Below, piece after piece: positions 1 to 10,109 of a stretch of DNA of 64,000 nt. Position numbers and translations under genes: made by a program. The number at the start of each line of letters is the position of its first letter. The first letter of the stretch is position 1. The stretch is from assembly GCF_036924525.1 (NCBI RefSeq), contig NZ_JAZHRU010000001.1, positions 186,001-250,000 of the forward strand. The letters run 5' to 3'. Under the pieces are notes generated by a model, which did no database searches, was not told where the DNA came from, and saw only the letters and a program-made list of their open reading frames with translations. The DNA is from Bradyrhizobium sp. AZCC 1719. GTDB taxonomy: Bacteria > Pseudomonadota > Alphaproteobacteria > Rhizobiales > Xanthobacteraceae.

Positions 1-402
1 TTCGAGCACGGCACCGGCCACGGCGTCGGCAGCTATCTCTCGGTGCATGAAGGCCCGGCGCGCATCTCGAAACTCGGCACCACGCCCCTGAAGCGCGGCA
101 TGATCCTCTCCAACGAGCCCGGCTACTACAAGACCGACGCCTACGGCATCCGGATCGAGAACCTCGAACTCGTCATCGGCACCGATGTACCCGGCGCCGA
201 GAAGCCGGTGAACGCGTTCGAGACGCTGACGCTGACGCCGATCGACCGCCGCCTGATCGACGTGAACATGTTGAGCGCAACCGAACTGAAATGGCTCAAC
301 GACTACCACGAGCGCGTCAACCGCGCGGTGCGCCCGCACCTCGACGACAACGCCACGAAGCTGTGGCTGGATGAGGCGACGGCGGCAATGCTACCGCTTT
401 AA
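1..402 (+). CDS. M24 (aminopeptidase P) family peptidase, C-terminal part
   Basis: This is the 3' end of a gene entering from the left edge in frame 1. The reading frame is open from base 1, so the start lies outside the window. The first residues carry the EHGTGHGVG motif of pita-bread metallopeptidases, followed by NEPGYY and GIRIEN, whose His and two Glu residues are metal ligands in the aminopeptidase P family. The last 60 or so residues, from FETLTLTPIDRRLID onward, match the extra C-terminal domain of long (about 600-residue) Xaa-Pro aminopeptidases. The expected role is removal of an N-terminal residue preceding proline, in the cytoplasm. Family assignment is firm; substrate is inferred. 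Confidence 0.9.
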   Translation, partial: FEHGTGHGVGSYLSVHEGPARISKLGTTPLKRGMILSNEPGYYKTDAYGIRIENLELVIGTDVPGAEKPVNAFETLTLTPIDRRLIDVNMLSATELKWLNDYHERVNRAVRPHLDDNATKLWLDEATAAMLPL

Positions 403-416
403 TCACATCCGCAACT

Positions 417-551
417 GTCGTCCCCCGCGAAGGCGGGGGACCCAGTACGCCGCGGCCCATCGCTTCATCACTAAAGTCTCTGGAATACTGGGTCACCCGC
501 CGGAGCCTGTCATCGGGCGCGCATTCGCGCGACCCGTTGGCGGGTGACGAC
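417..551. repeat. CCAGTA/TACTGG palindromic element with a nested hairpin
   Basis: This is an imperfect inverted repeat with ends GTCGTCCCCCGC and GCGGGTGACGAC and inner arms CCCAGTA and TACTGGG. Similar elements lie at 2956-3056 and 18416-18530. This copy carries about 38 extra bases near its right end, containing their own hairpin (GGGCGCGC around ATT then GCGCGACCC). It lies just after the peptidase stop codon. Confidence 0.7.
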
Positions 552-768
552 AGCGGATTTGTTGCGCGTGACGAAATTCGCCGGCGCGCCGGCTACGCGT
601 GGGCCCCGGACACAAAAACCGCGAAAACAACCCCATGCAAAGTAGAATCCAGCGGCCCAGTCTCGTACCCGCCTCCCCAATTCAGCATGGCCGCATGCCA
701 AAACGTCCCTGTTCGTGCTGAGCCATCTGGTTAAAAGTCCAATCCAAGCAAAACAGGATCTGAACTGA
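552..768. other. Non-coding gap upstream of the MFS gene
   Basis: No supported gene is seen here. It contains a 14-bp palindrome GCCGGCGCGCCGGC near 580-593 and presumably the promoter of the exporter that starts at 769. No clear -35/-10 pair could be recognised. Confidence 0.5.
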
Positions 769-2046
769 ATGCACGGCGTCGTGGGAAAGCCGCCCGACGC
801 GGCGGCGAGCGCTGTCGCGACCTCCAAGATCATGCTGCTGATGCTGGTGGCGATGACCGGCGTCGCGCCGATCTCGCTCTATATGCTGGTGCCGGCGCTT
901 CCCGTGCTGGCGACGACGTTCGGTGGTGACATTTCCGTCGCGCAGATGACGGTGTCGCTCTACATGGTCGGCATCGCTTGCTCGCAGCTCATCATGGGGC
1001 CGCTGTCGGACAAGTTCGGACGCCGCCCGGTGCTGCTCGCAGGCCTTGCCCTGATGGTGGCGGCGAGCGTCGGCTGCTCGCTGGCGCAGACACTGCCGCA
1101 ACTGATTGCCGCGCGTTTCCTGCAGGCGCTGGGTGGCGCGACCGGCATGGTGGTGAGCCGCGCCATCATCCGCGACCTCTACAGCCGCGACCGCATCAGC
1201 TCCATGATCAGCCTCGTGATTGCCGTCATGATGATGGCGCAGATGCTCAGCGCGCTGGTCGGCGGCCTCCTGGAGACCGCGTTCGGCTGGCGCGCCATCT
1301 TCTATTTCATCACGGCGGCTTCGCTCGGCGTTGCGGTCCTGATCACGCTGGCGCTGCCCGAGACGCGCGGCGAACGCAGCGAGAGCAGCAGCTTCCGCGG
1401 CGACGTCGGCAAGCTGATCCGCAACCGCGCCTTCATCGGCTATGTGCTGTGCCAGGTGCTGGCTTCCCAGATTATTTTCATGTTTGCCGGCGGCGGGCCT
1501 TACATCGTGGTGACGCAGATGGGCCGAACCACGGCCGAATATGGCGCGTGGTTCGCGACGACGGGATTTGCCTATCTGATCGGCAATGTGTTCTGCGTCC
1601 GTTTCGCGCCGCGGCATTCGCTGGAGAAGCTGATCTGGTTCGGACTCGCCGTGCAATTCGGCGGCGCCCTCTTCAACCTCGTCTTGAGCATTGCCGGGAT
1701 CAACCAGGCGCCTCTCTGGCTGTTCGGCACTCAGATGATCGTGATGGTCGCGAACGCCTTCGTCATGAATAACGCCGCGGCCGGCGCTATCAGCGCGCGT
1801 CCCGAGGCCGCCGGCACCGCCTCCGGCGCGATGGGGTTTCTGCAGCAGGGTATCGGCGCGCTGGTCTCGCAATTCGGCGCCTATCTCGGCGGCCACTCCA
1901 CGACCACGCTGCCGCTGACGGCCGCGATCTTCGCACTGTCGATTGCCTGCATCTCGGTGATGTTCTTCATCGTGCCGCGGCGGACGGTCGTGGTGAGCGA
2001 GGAGTTGGTAAAGAAGGCGGAGGAGGAAGACTCGGGGATGTTGTGA
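769..2046 (+). CDS. Bcr/CflA-type MFS drug exporter
   Basis: A 425-residue inner-membrane protein with about 12 hydrophobic segments, the normal length for the family. The MFS motif A reads GPLSDKFGRRP at residues 77-87, between predicted helices 2 and 3. The N-terminal stretch YMLVPALPVLATTFG is typical of the Bcr/CflA subfamily of drug:H+ antiporters, which export compounds such as bicyclomycin and chloramphenicol in other bacteria. The start at 769 gives a short hydrophilic tail of about 20 residues; the internal Met at residue 22 is a less likely start. The gene stands alone, followed by palindromic repeats. Specificity cannot be read from sequence. Confidence 0.9.
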   Translation: MHGVVGKPPDAAASAVATSKIMLLMLVAMTGVAPISLYMLVPALPVLATTFGGDISVAQMTVSLYMVGIACSQLIMGPLSDKFGRRPVLLAGLALMVAASVGCSLAQTLPQLIAARFLQALGGATGMVVSRAIIRDLYSRDRISSMISLVIAVMMMAQMLSALVGGLLETAFGWRAIFYFITAASLGVAVLITLALPETRGERSESSSFRGDVGKLIRNRAFIGYVLCQVLASQIIFMFAGGGPYIVVTQMGRTTAEYGAWFATTGFAYLIGNVFCVRFAPRHSLEKLIWFGLAVQFGGALFNLVLSIAGINQAPLWLFGTQMIVMVANAFVMNNAAAGAISARPEAAGTASGAMGFLQQGIGALVSQFGAYLGGHSTTTLPLTAAIFALSIACISVMFFIVPRRTVVVSEELVKKAEEEDSGML

Positions 2047-2052
2047 GACGAT

Positions 2053-2132
2053 GTCATTCCGGGGCGATGCGTAGCATCGAACCCGGAATCTCGAGATTCC
2101 GGGTCTGGTCCTTCGGACCATCCCGGAATGAC
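2053..2132. repeat. CTCGAG-centred palindromic repeat, copy 1
   Basis: An 80-bp element begins GTCATTCCGG and ends CCGGAATGAC. Its centre is the palindrome CCGGAATCTCGAGATTCCGG, flanked by small hairpins (CGATGCGTAGCATCG and TGGTCCTTCGGACCA). It is one of seven copies seen in this window, all in intergenic spacers. Confidence 0.9.
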
Positions 2133-2162
2133 GGTGCCCAAACGATCACGTAACGCTTCAGC

Positions 2163-2192
2163 CGTCATTGCGAGCGAAGCGAAGCAATCCAT
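2163..2192. repeat. Short GCGAGCGAAGC repeat
   Basis: The segment reads GTCATTGCGAGCGAAGCGAA followed by GCAATCCAT. It is related to the left end of the longer element at 33692-33845. It lies between the exporter and the WG-repeat protein. Confidence 0.55.
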
Positions 2193-2285
2193 CAACGCGG
2201 GTTAGATGGCAGTTGCTCCTTCACCAACAAATTACATTGTTTAGAATGAAGGCGGAGTGCAGTCTGCCCATGACGAGCATGAATC

Positions 2286-2885
2286 ATGCCTGATTTTCTC
2301 AAAATTGTTACGCTCGGCGCTTTGCTTGCACTTTCGTCCAAGCCGGTGATGGCGATTGATCGTGGCACGGCCGCGCCGGTGGTCTTCGATTGCTGGGAGC
2401 CGGAGCGCACGTTCAAGCAATGTGCGGCAACCGGCCCCGACGGGCGGCCGCGTTTGAAGCGATCCTATTTGACCCGACTTCGATATGACCGCGATGGGCT
2501 GGCTTCGGTCTTGTTGATGGATAGGACTGACACACGAAAAGGCCAGTGGTTCTATGTTCGGCGTGGCGTCGCCCCGGCGCCTGTTGAGTTGATGGATAAC
2601 GGCCCGGATTATTTCAAGGATGGTCTCGCGCGATCGCGGGTCGGCGGCAAGATCGGATATATCGACCGCAAGCTCAATCTCGTGATCCCGGCGATATACG
2701 ACGGCGCTTATCCATTCAACGACGGAGTCGCCGTCGTCTGTACGGCTTGCACGCTGGTCTCTGAAGGTGAGAACAATGGGCGCAGTTGGTACGAGGGCGG
2801 ACATTGGGGACGCATCGACCGCAAGGGACGCGTCGTTTCACGCTTCCGGCCATGGGAGAAAGGCAAGCCGCTCGAATTCGACTGA
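2286..2885 (+). CDS. Secreted WG-repeat protein
   Basis: A 199-residue protein with an N-terminal signal peptide (hydrophobic core LKIVTLGALLALSS, probable cleavage after PVMA at residue 23). Two WG-type units are visible in the C-terminal half: one around KIGYIDRKLNLVIPAIYD and a second around WGRIDRKGRVV. WG repeats form small beta units in exported proteins of unknown function. Four cysteines (one near residue 38, one near 48, and a CTAC pair near residue 145) could form disulfides in the periplasm. It is not co-transcribed with ligA, which is on the other strand. Function unknown; the fold assignment is good. Confidence 0.75.
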   Translation: MPDFLKIVTLGALLALSSKPVMAIDRGTAAPVVFDCWEPERTFKQCAATGPDGRPRLKRSYLTRLRYDRDGLASVLLMDRTDTRKGQWFYVRRGVAPAPVELMDNGPDYFKDGLARSRVGGKIGYIDRKLNLVIPAIYDGAYPFNDGVAVVCTACTLVSEGENNGRSWYEGGHWGRIDRKGRVVSRFRPWEKGKPLEFD

Positions 2886-2955
2886 GGCTGAATGCTTGCG
2901 AAGAATTGATCGAACAGGCGGAATAAGGTGCGACGTCAGCGCCGCACTCTCCGCT

Positions 2956-3056
2956 GTCATCGCCCGCGCAGGCGGGCGATCCAGCACGCCGCGGCCTTTC
3001 GGCTCAATCACTGCGGTCTCTGGAATACTGGGTCACCCGCCTTCGCGGGTGACGAC
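2956..3056. repeat. CCAGTA/TACTGG palindromic element, second copy
   Basis: An inverted repeat of about 100 bp runs from TGTCATCGCCCGC to GCGGGTGACGAC, with inner arms ATCCAGCA and TACTGGGT and a shared GCCGCGGCC block. It lies between the converging WG-repeat and ligA genes. Confidence 0.75.
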
Positions 3057-3076
3057 AAGGGAGTGCGTCTCACTCA

Positions 3077-5329
<2,253 letters not shown>

Positions 5330-5352
5330 CTAACAGGCAAGTTGCGACAATC

Positions 5353-5640
5353 ATGAGCTATTATGTCTATATCATTGCAAGCAGAAGAGACGGAGCAATC
5401 TACATCGGCGTAACCAAAGACATTGTGCGCCGGATCTACGAACACCGAACGAAGGCCGTGCCCGGCTTCACGTCGAAATACAATATCACACGGCTCGTTT
5501 GGTTCGAAGTTTACGACGACCCAATCTCAGCTATTTCCCGCGAAAAAGAACTCAAGAAATGGAAGCGGAGTTGGAAGGTCCAGTTGATCGAGAAGGACAA
5601 TCCGGAGTGGAATGGCTTGTATGAATCAATCTGCGTCTAG
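5353..5640 (+). CDS. GIY-YIG domain protein (YhbQ/UPF0213-like)
   Basis: A 95-residue single-domain protein. The two halves of the GIY-YIG nuclease signature are YVYI (residues 4-7) and YIGVT (17-21). A conserved Arg follows in RRIYEH, and a Glu-Lys-rich REKELKKW motif lies near residue 65. Small proteins like this are common in alphaproteobacteria, often near palindromic repeats; their in vivo substrates are unclear. Family assignment is strong. It sits alone on the plus strand between ligA and recN and is bracketed by two copies of the CTCGAG repeat. Cellular role unknown. Confidence 0.85.
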   Translation: MSYYVYIIASRRDGAIYIGVTKDIVRRIYEHRTKAVPGFTSKYNITRLVWFEVYDDPISAISREKELKKWKRSWKVQLIEKDNPEWNGLYESICV

Positions 5641-5644
5641 GCTT

Positions 5645-5725
5645 GTCATTCCGGGATGGTGCGTAAGCACCAGACCCGGAATCTCGAGATTCCGGGTTCG
5701 ATGCTTCGCATCGCCCCGGAATGAC
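5645..5725. repeat. CTCGAG-centred palindromic repeat, copy 3
   Basis: Starts four bases after the GIY-YIG stop codon and ends just before the recN stop codon on the other strand. With copy 2 it brackets the GIY-YIG gene. Confidence 0.9.
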
Positions 5726-5727
5726 GG

Positions 5728-7398
5728 CTAGGTGGCCGCCCTCAACAGCCGTTCCGCCGCCGCCCTCGCCTCGGCGGTGATCTCCGCCCCGGCCAGCATG
5801 CGGGCGATTTCCTCGCGGCGGTGGTCAGCGGCGAGCGCGTTGACGCGGGTGGCGACGCGCTTGCCCTTGTCGAGCGCGTCCTTGGAAATCAGCAGATGTT
5901 GGTTGGCGCGTGCCGCGACCTGCGGGGCGTGCGTCACCGCCATCACCTGGACCTGACCGGCGAGCCGCGACAACCGCGCGCCGATCGCATCCGCCACCGC
6001 GCCGCCGACGCCGGTATCGATTTCGTCGAACACCAGCGTGGGCGCCGAACCGCGATCGGACAGCACCACCTTGAGCGCCAGCAGGAACCGCGACAGCTCG
6101 CCGCCGGAGGCGACCTTCATCAACGGTCCCGGCTTTGTCCCCGGATTGGTCTGAACCCAGAACTCGACGCGGTCGATGCCCTGCGGCCCTGGTAATTTCG
6201 CATCGGTGTCGACCTGCGTCATGAATTTCGCGCGCTCGAGTTTCAGCGGCGCGAGTTCGGCGTTCACTGCCTTGTTGAGTTTTTCGGCCGACTTGCTGCG
6301 GGCTGCAGACAGCTTCGCCGCCGCTGCGCCGTAGCGCTGGTCGGCCTCGGCAGCCGCCGCTTCCAGCTTCTTCAGCCGATCCGCGCCGGCGTCGATCAGC
6401 GCGACGTCGGAGACGAATTTGGCCGCCAATGCCGCCAGCCCATCGACCGGCGTCGAATATTTGCGCGAGGCGGCGCGCAGCGCAAACAGCCGCTCCTCGA
6501 TCCGCTCCAGCTCGGCCGGATCGAAATCGGCCGCAACCAGCGCGGCGCTGAGATGCTGGTCGGCCTCTTCCAGCGCGTTGATCGCAATGTCGATCGCCTT
6601 CACCGCCGGCTCGACCAGCGCAGGCGAATTGGCGGCGCGGCGCTCGAGGCGGCGCACGGCCGCCGCCAGCGCCGGCACCGGCGAGTTGTGGCCGCCGACC
6701 GCCTCCTGCGCCTCGCGCAGGTCGCTGGCGATCTTCTCGCCCTGCATCATGGTGGTGCGGCGTTCGGCGAGCGCGGTCTCCTCGCCGTCCTTCGGCTTCA
6801 GCGCCTTGAGCTCGTCGGCGGCGTGGCGCAAATAATCCGCCTCGCGCGCGGCACGTTCCATGCTGGCGCGATGCTCATCGAGTGCCTGGTTGGCGGTGCG
6901 CCGCGCCTCCCACAGCGTCTCCAGCGCGGCGACCTCTTTCTCCAGCCCGGCAAACGCGTCGAGCAACTGCCGGTGCGTCGAGGCGTCGACCAGCGCGCGC
7001 TCGTCATGCTGGCCGTGAATCTCGACCAGCGCCGCGCCGAACGCTTTCAACGTCTGCACGCTGATCGACTGGTCGTTGATGAAGGCGCGGGTGCGGCCGT
7101 CGGCGAGCTGCACGCGGCGAAGAATCATTTCGCCGGTGTCGTCGAGGCCGTTCTCGGAAAGGATCTTTGTCGCGGGATGGCCCTTGGGAACGTCGAAGGT
7201 GGCGGTCACCTGGCCCTGCTCCGCGCCATGGCGAACCAGGTCCGCATCACCGCGGCCGCCGAGCGCCAGCGCGAAGGCATCGAGCAGGATGGATTTGCCC
7301 GCGCCGGTTTCGCCGGTCAGCACCGCGAGGCCACGGGAGAATTCGATATCGAGCCGTTCGATCAGGACGATGTCACGGATCGACAGACGCGCCAGCAT
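5728..7398 (-). CDS. recN: DNA repair protein RecN
   Basis: A 556-residue SMC-like ATPase that acts at double-strand breaks during recombinational repair. The Walker A motif GETGAGKS is at residues 29-36. The ABC signature is in SGGELSRF near residue 428, and Walker B is in [13 protein letters not shown] at about 454. Between the two nucleotide-binding halves lies a long Ala/Glu/Arg-rich coiled-coil region. Length is normal. It follows bamD and precedes ligA on the same strand; a pair of inverted-repeat elements separates it from bamD. In many bacteria recN is SOS-controlled, but no LexA site was identified here. Confidence 0.96.
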   Translation of the reverse strand: MLARLSIRDIVLIERLDIEFSRGLAVLTGETGAGKSILLDAFALALGGRGDADLVRHGAEQGQVTATFDVPKGHPATKILSENGLDDTGEMILRRVQLADGRTRAFINDQSISVQTLKAFGAALVEIHGQHDERALVDASTHRQLLDAFAGLEKEVAALETLWEARRTANQALDEHRASMERAAREADYLRHAADELKALKPKDGEETALAERRTTMMQGEKIASDLREAQEAVGGHNSPVPALAAAVRRLERRAANSPALVEPAVKAIDIAINALEEADQHLSAALVAADFDPAELERIEERLFALRAASRKYSTPVDGLAALAAKFVSDVALIDAGADRLKKLEAAAAEADQRYGAAAAKLSAARSKSAEKLNKAVNAELAPLKLERAKFMTQVDTDAKLPGPQGIDRVEFWVQTNPGTKPGPLMKVASGGELSRFLLALKVVLSDRGSAPTLVFDEIDTGVGGAVADAIGARLSRLAGQVQVMAVTHAPQVAARANQHLLISKDALDKGKRVATRVNALAADHRREEIARMLAGAEITAEARAAAERLLRAAT

Positions 7399-7412
7399 GC
7401 GAAGTCAATTCC

Positions 7413-7486
7413 TAGTGGTCCGGTTCTAACATTCGCTCCCCGCCGGGGAGCCACTTTTGCGAATGTTAGAATCAAAAGGACCACTA
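7413..7486. repeat. TAGTGG-ended inverted-repeat element, copy 1
   Basis: A 74-bp element has terminal arms TAGTGGTCC and GGACCACTA and inner arms TCTAACATTCGC and GCGAATGTTAGA. It resembles the element 17 bp away at 7503-7580 in its ends and in the ACATTCGC core. Confidence 0.8.
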
Positions 7487-7502
7487 GCAAATATCAAGCT
7501 GG

Positions 7503-7580
7503 TAGTGGAGCTTTATGGATTTGACATTCGCTTCACGAAGTCGCGGCAAGTATCGAGCGAATGTCAAATCCGCTCCACTA
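7503..7580. repeat. TAGTGG-ended inverted-repeat element, copy 2
   Basis: A 78-bp element has terminal arms TAGTGGAGC and GCTCCACTA and inner arms GATTTGACATTCGC and GCGAATGTCAAATC. Its last three bases supply the TAG stop codon of bamD on the minus strand. Confidence 0.8.
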
Positions 7581-8483
7581 CCCGAGACCCAACTTCTTGA
7601 AGGCCCTGGAAATGTAGGACCCCTTGTTCTCGCTCGGCTCGAGACCGCCCGACTTTACAAGATTATAGGCGTCCTTGTACCAGCGGCTGTCAGGAAAATT
7701 GTGCCCAAGTACGGCTGCCGCGGTCTGCGCCTCGCCAACGATGCCGATCGCCATATAGGCCTCGGTGAGTCGCGCCAGCGCTTCCTCGACATGCCGCGTG
7801 GTCTGGTAGCGGGTGACCACGGTCTTGAAGCGGTTGATGGCGGCGGTGTAGTCGCGCCGCTCCATGTAATAACGGCCGACGTCCATTTCCTTGCCGGCGA
7901 GCTGGTCGCGCGCGCCCTCGAGCTTGGCCTTGGCGGAGTTGGCGTATTCCGAGGTCGGATATTTGCGAATCACCTCTTCCAGCGCCGCGATCGCCTTTTC
8001 GGTGCGGCCCTGGTCGCGAGAGATGTCCGGGATCTGGTCGTAATGCGAGGCCGCAATCAGATATTGCGCGTAGGCCGCATCGGGGCTGCCGGGATGCAGC
8101 GTGACGTAACGCGTCGCTGCGCCGATGCAGCTATCGTAATCGCCGGCATTGTAGAAGGAGTAGGCCGACATCAGGAGCGATTTGCGCGCCCAGTCGGAGT
8201 AAGGATGCTGGCGATCGACCTCCTCGAATTTCTTCGATGCCGCCTTCAGATCCTTGCGCTGGTTCATCAGGTACAAGCCCTCATTGTAGAGCTTGTCCGC
8301 CGGCTCCTCGTTGAAGGTGTCGTCCTTGGCGGTGAACTTGTCCCACAGCGCACCGGTGCCGCAGCCGCTCAAGGGAATGGCGAGCGCAATCAGGCCCGCC
8401 AGCCGCAACGAGCGTGCGGCGCGAGCGAGGCTGGAGCGCCCGAGTGATTTGCCTGATTCGAGCGTCATACGCTGTGCCGACAT
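7578..8483 (-). CDS. bamD: Outer membrane assembly lipoprotein BamD
   Basis: A periplasmic TPR lipoprotein of the BAM complex, which folds beta-barrel proteins into the outer membrane. With the chosen start (MSAQRMTLES) it has 301 residues. The signal sequence LIALAIPLSGC ends in a lipobox with lipidated Cys41, followed by the mature protein GTGALWDKF. TPR-like helices include the stretches YNEGLYLMNQRKDLKAA, YSFYNAGDYDSC and GRYYMERRDYTAAINRF. The frame is open up to 8561, but that longer form would add 26 residues before an already long signal region. Its stop codon lies inside a palindromic element. Neighbour lpxC also serves the outer membrane. Confidence 0.92.
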   Translation of the reverse strand: MSAQRMTLESGKSLGRSSLARAARSLRLAGLIALAIPLSGCGTGALWDKFTAKDDTFNEEPADKLYNEGLYLMNQRKDLKAASKKFEEVDRQHPYSDWARKSLLMSAYSFYNAGDYDSCIGAATRYVTLHPGSPDAAYAQYLIAASHYDQIPDISRDQGRTEKAIAALEEVIRKYPTSEYANSAKAKLEGARDQLAGKEMDVGRYYMERRDYTAAINRFKTVVTRYQTTRHVEEALARLTEAYMAIGIVGEAQTAAAVLGHNFPDSRWYKDAYNLVKSGGLEPSENKGSYISRAFKKLGLG

Positions 8484-8797
8484 GGAATTTGTGACCTGAC
8501 GCCCCGTGATGCGACTGATGAGTGAGCCCGCCCGTCCGTGAACCGCAGCCATGGACGTCATATTCCCCGTGCCCCAAATTTCTTGAGCCCAATGGTGCCC
8601 AATTCTTCAAGGCCCGTGGCGCCTTGCGCTACCGCGGGCTTCTCTAGCCGAAAAATGGTCCTCGACCAACCGAATACGCAGCCAATTCGCCCGGATTAAG
8701 GCGACGGAACGGCCACGTTACCACGGTGGTTACCACCGAAAACGCGCCCAAGCGGCGCAAAGTAGCTCAAAATTCAGAGCTTTTGCAAAGACGAAAG

Positions 8798-9757
8798 TCA
8801 GGAAACGTCGGGACCATAGGCCGGGGCGATCATGCCGCCCACCATGCCCGCGCCGGCCTCGACATAAGCGCGGGGACGGCGCGCCGGTTCGGCCTCGACC
8901 ACCCGCCAGGCGCTGCGATCGGCCAACAGGGCGGTCAGCACGGCGTGGTTCAGCTTGTGGCCGCCACGTACCGAACGGTAGGCGCCGAGCAGCGGCAAAC
9001 CAGCCAGGGTCAAATCACCGACCGCATCCAGCGCCTTGTGGCGGGCGCACTCGTCGCTGAAGCGCAGCCCTTCGGTGTTGAGCAGGCGGGTTTCGTCGAA
9101 CACCACCGTATTCTCAAACGAGGCGCCACGCGCATAACCGGCGCTCCAGAGCCGCGCGACGTTGTTCATGAAGCCAAACGTCCGGGCGCGGGAAATCTCG
9201 CGGCGGAAGCTTTCGGGGCTGAGATCGATGGAATATTTCTGGCAGCCGATCATGGCGTTGTCGAAGTCGATCTCGACCTCGACGCGGAACCCGTTGCCAT
9301 GCGGCCGCAACTCGCCAAAACTGTCGCCGATCGCGACCTGCACCGGCTTCAGCACCTGAATGAAGCGGCGGGAGGCCGACTGGGTGACGATGCCGGCTTG
9401 GTCGATAGCGGCAACGAAAGCCGCCGCGCTGCCGTCCATGATCGGAACTTCGGGACCATCGACTTCGATGATGGCGTTGTCGACACCCATGCCGCGCAGG
9501 GCAGCAAGGACATGTTCGGCGGTGGAAACCAGCGGGCCTTCGCGGTCGCCAAGAACGGTAGCAAGATCGGTGGCGGTGACGGAGGCGGCTACTGCGGGAA
9601 CCTCGCGGTCGGCCTCATCCAGGCCGGTACGGACAAAAACAAAACCGGCATCCACGGGAGCAGGTCCAAGCGTCAGGCTGACGGGCAATCCGGAATGAAC
9701 GCCAACGCCCGTTACGGTGGCTTGCGACCGAAGCGTGGTTTGGCGGCTAAATTTCAT
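8798..9757 (-). CDS. lpxC: UDP-3-O-acyl-N-acetylglucosamine deacetylase LpxC
   Basis: A 319-residue zinc deacetylase catalysing the first committed step of lipid A synthesis in the cytoplasm. Recognisable motifs include STAEHVLAALRGMGVDNA, with a zinc-binding His, PIMDGSA, DECARHKALDAVGDL (zinc ligands His and Asp), and GGHKLNHAVL, with the catalytic His region. Length is standard. It follows ftsZ, the common arrangement in Proteobacteria, but a strong hairpin lies directly after ftsZ, so lpxC probably has its own promoter in the 9758-10050 spacer. Confidence 0.97.
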   Translation of the reverse strand: MKFSRQTTLRSQATVTGVGVHSGLPVSLTLGPAPVDAGFVFVRTGLDEADREVPAVAASVTATDLATVLGDREGPLVSTAEHVLAALRGMGVDNAIIEVDGPEVPIMDGSAAAFVAAIDQAGIVTQSASRRFIQVLKPVQVAIGDSFGELRPHGNGFRVEVEIDFDNAMIGCQKYSIDLSPESFRREISRARTFGFMNNVARLWSAGYARGASFENTVVFDETRLLNTEGLRFSDECARHKALDAVGDLTLAGLPLLGAYRSVRGGHKLNHAVLTALLADRSAWRVVEAEPARRPRAYVEAGAGMVGGMIAPAYGPDVS

Positions 9758-10049
9758 CGATAACTGCCCACTACCCGACTTAACCTAAAGACGGGAACCG
9801 CGCGCTAGCGCCGATTCGCGTTCTAGGCATCCCCAAAGTCACGGCAGACCATAGTCATTGCCCTAAGGTGCACAACTCACGCTTCTTTACGGATTGTTAC
9901 CCTATCTCTGCCGCATTCGCGCCAAGGGTTAACCAAACTCCGACGCGGCCGGACGCTGTTCGAGCTTCGGTATCGGATCACGAAATGAATAATTAATGAT
10001 TTAAAATCAGTTGGTTAGCCAATCCACTGAACCTCGGCACCAGGCCAAA
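9758..10049. other. Spacer upstream of lpxC
   Basis: No gene is seen. This AT-richer stretch should contain the lpxC promoter on the minus strand. An A/T-rich segment near 9985-10010 and a GGTTAACC palindrome near 9928-9935 stand out, but no promoter could be assigned with confidence. Confidence 0.45.
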
Positions 10050-10086
10050 GAGAAGGGCCCCGACTGTTCCAGCCGGGGCCCCTTGG
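10050..10086 (-). terminator. Probable Rho-independent terminator after ftsZ
   Basis: On the minus strand a GC-rich stem (GGGCCCCG pairing with CGGGGCCC, about 11-base loop) is followed by TTCTCTTTGG. It starts about 24 bases after the ftsZ stop codon and would end the dcw transcript here. Confidence 0.7.
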
Positions 10087-10109
10087 ATCACCTCGATTGT
10101 AACAAAAGC

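Noticed and set aside
682..2121. Long open frame on the minus strand opposite the MFS exporter
   Set aside because: Its protein is rich in Arg, His and Gln with no family-like pattern; it is the shadow of a high-GC gene on the other strand.
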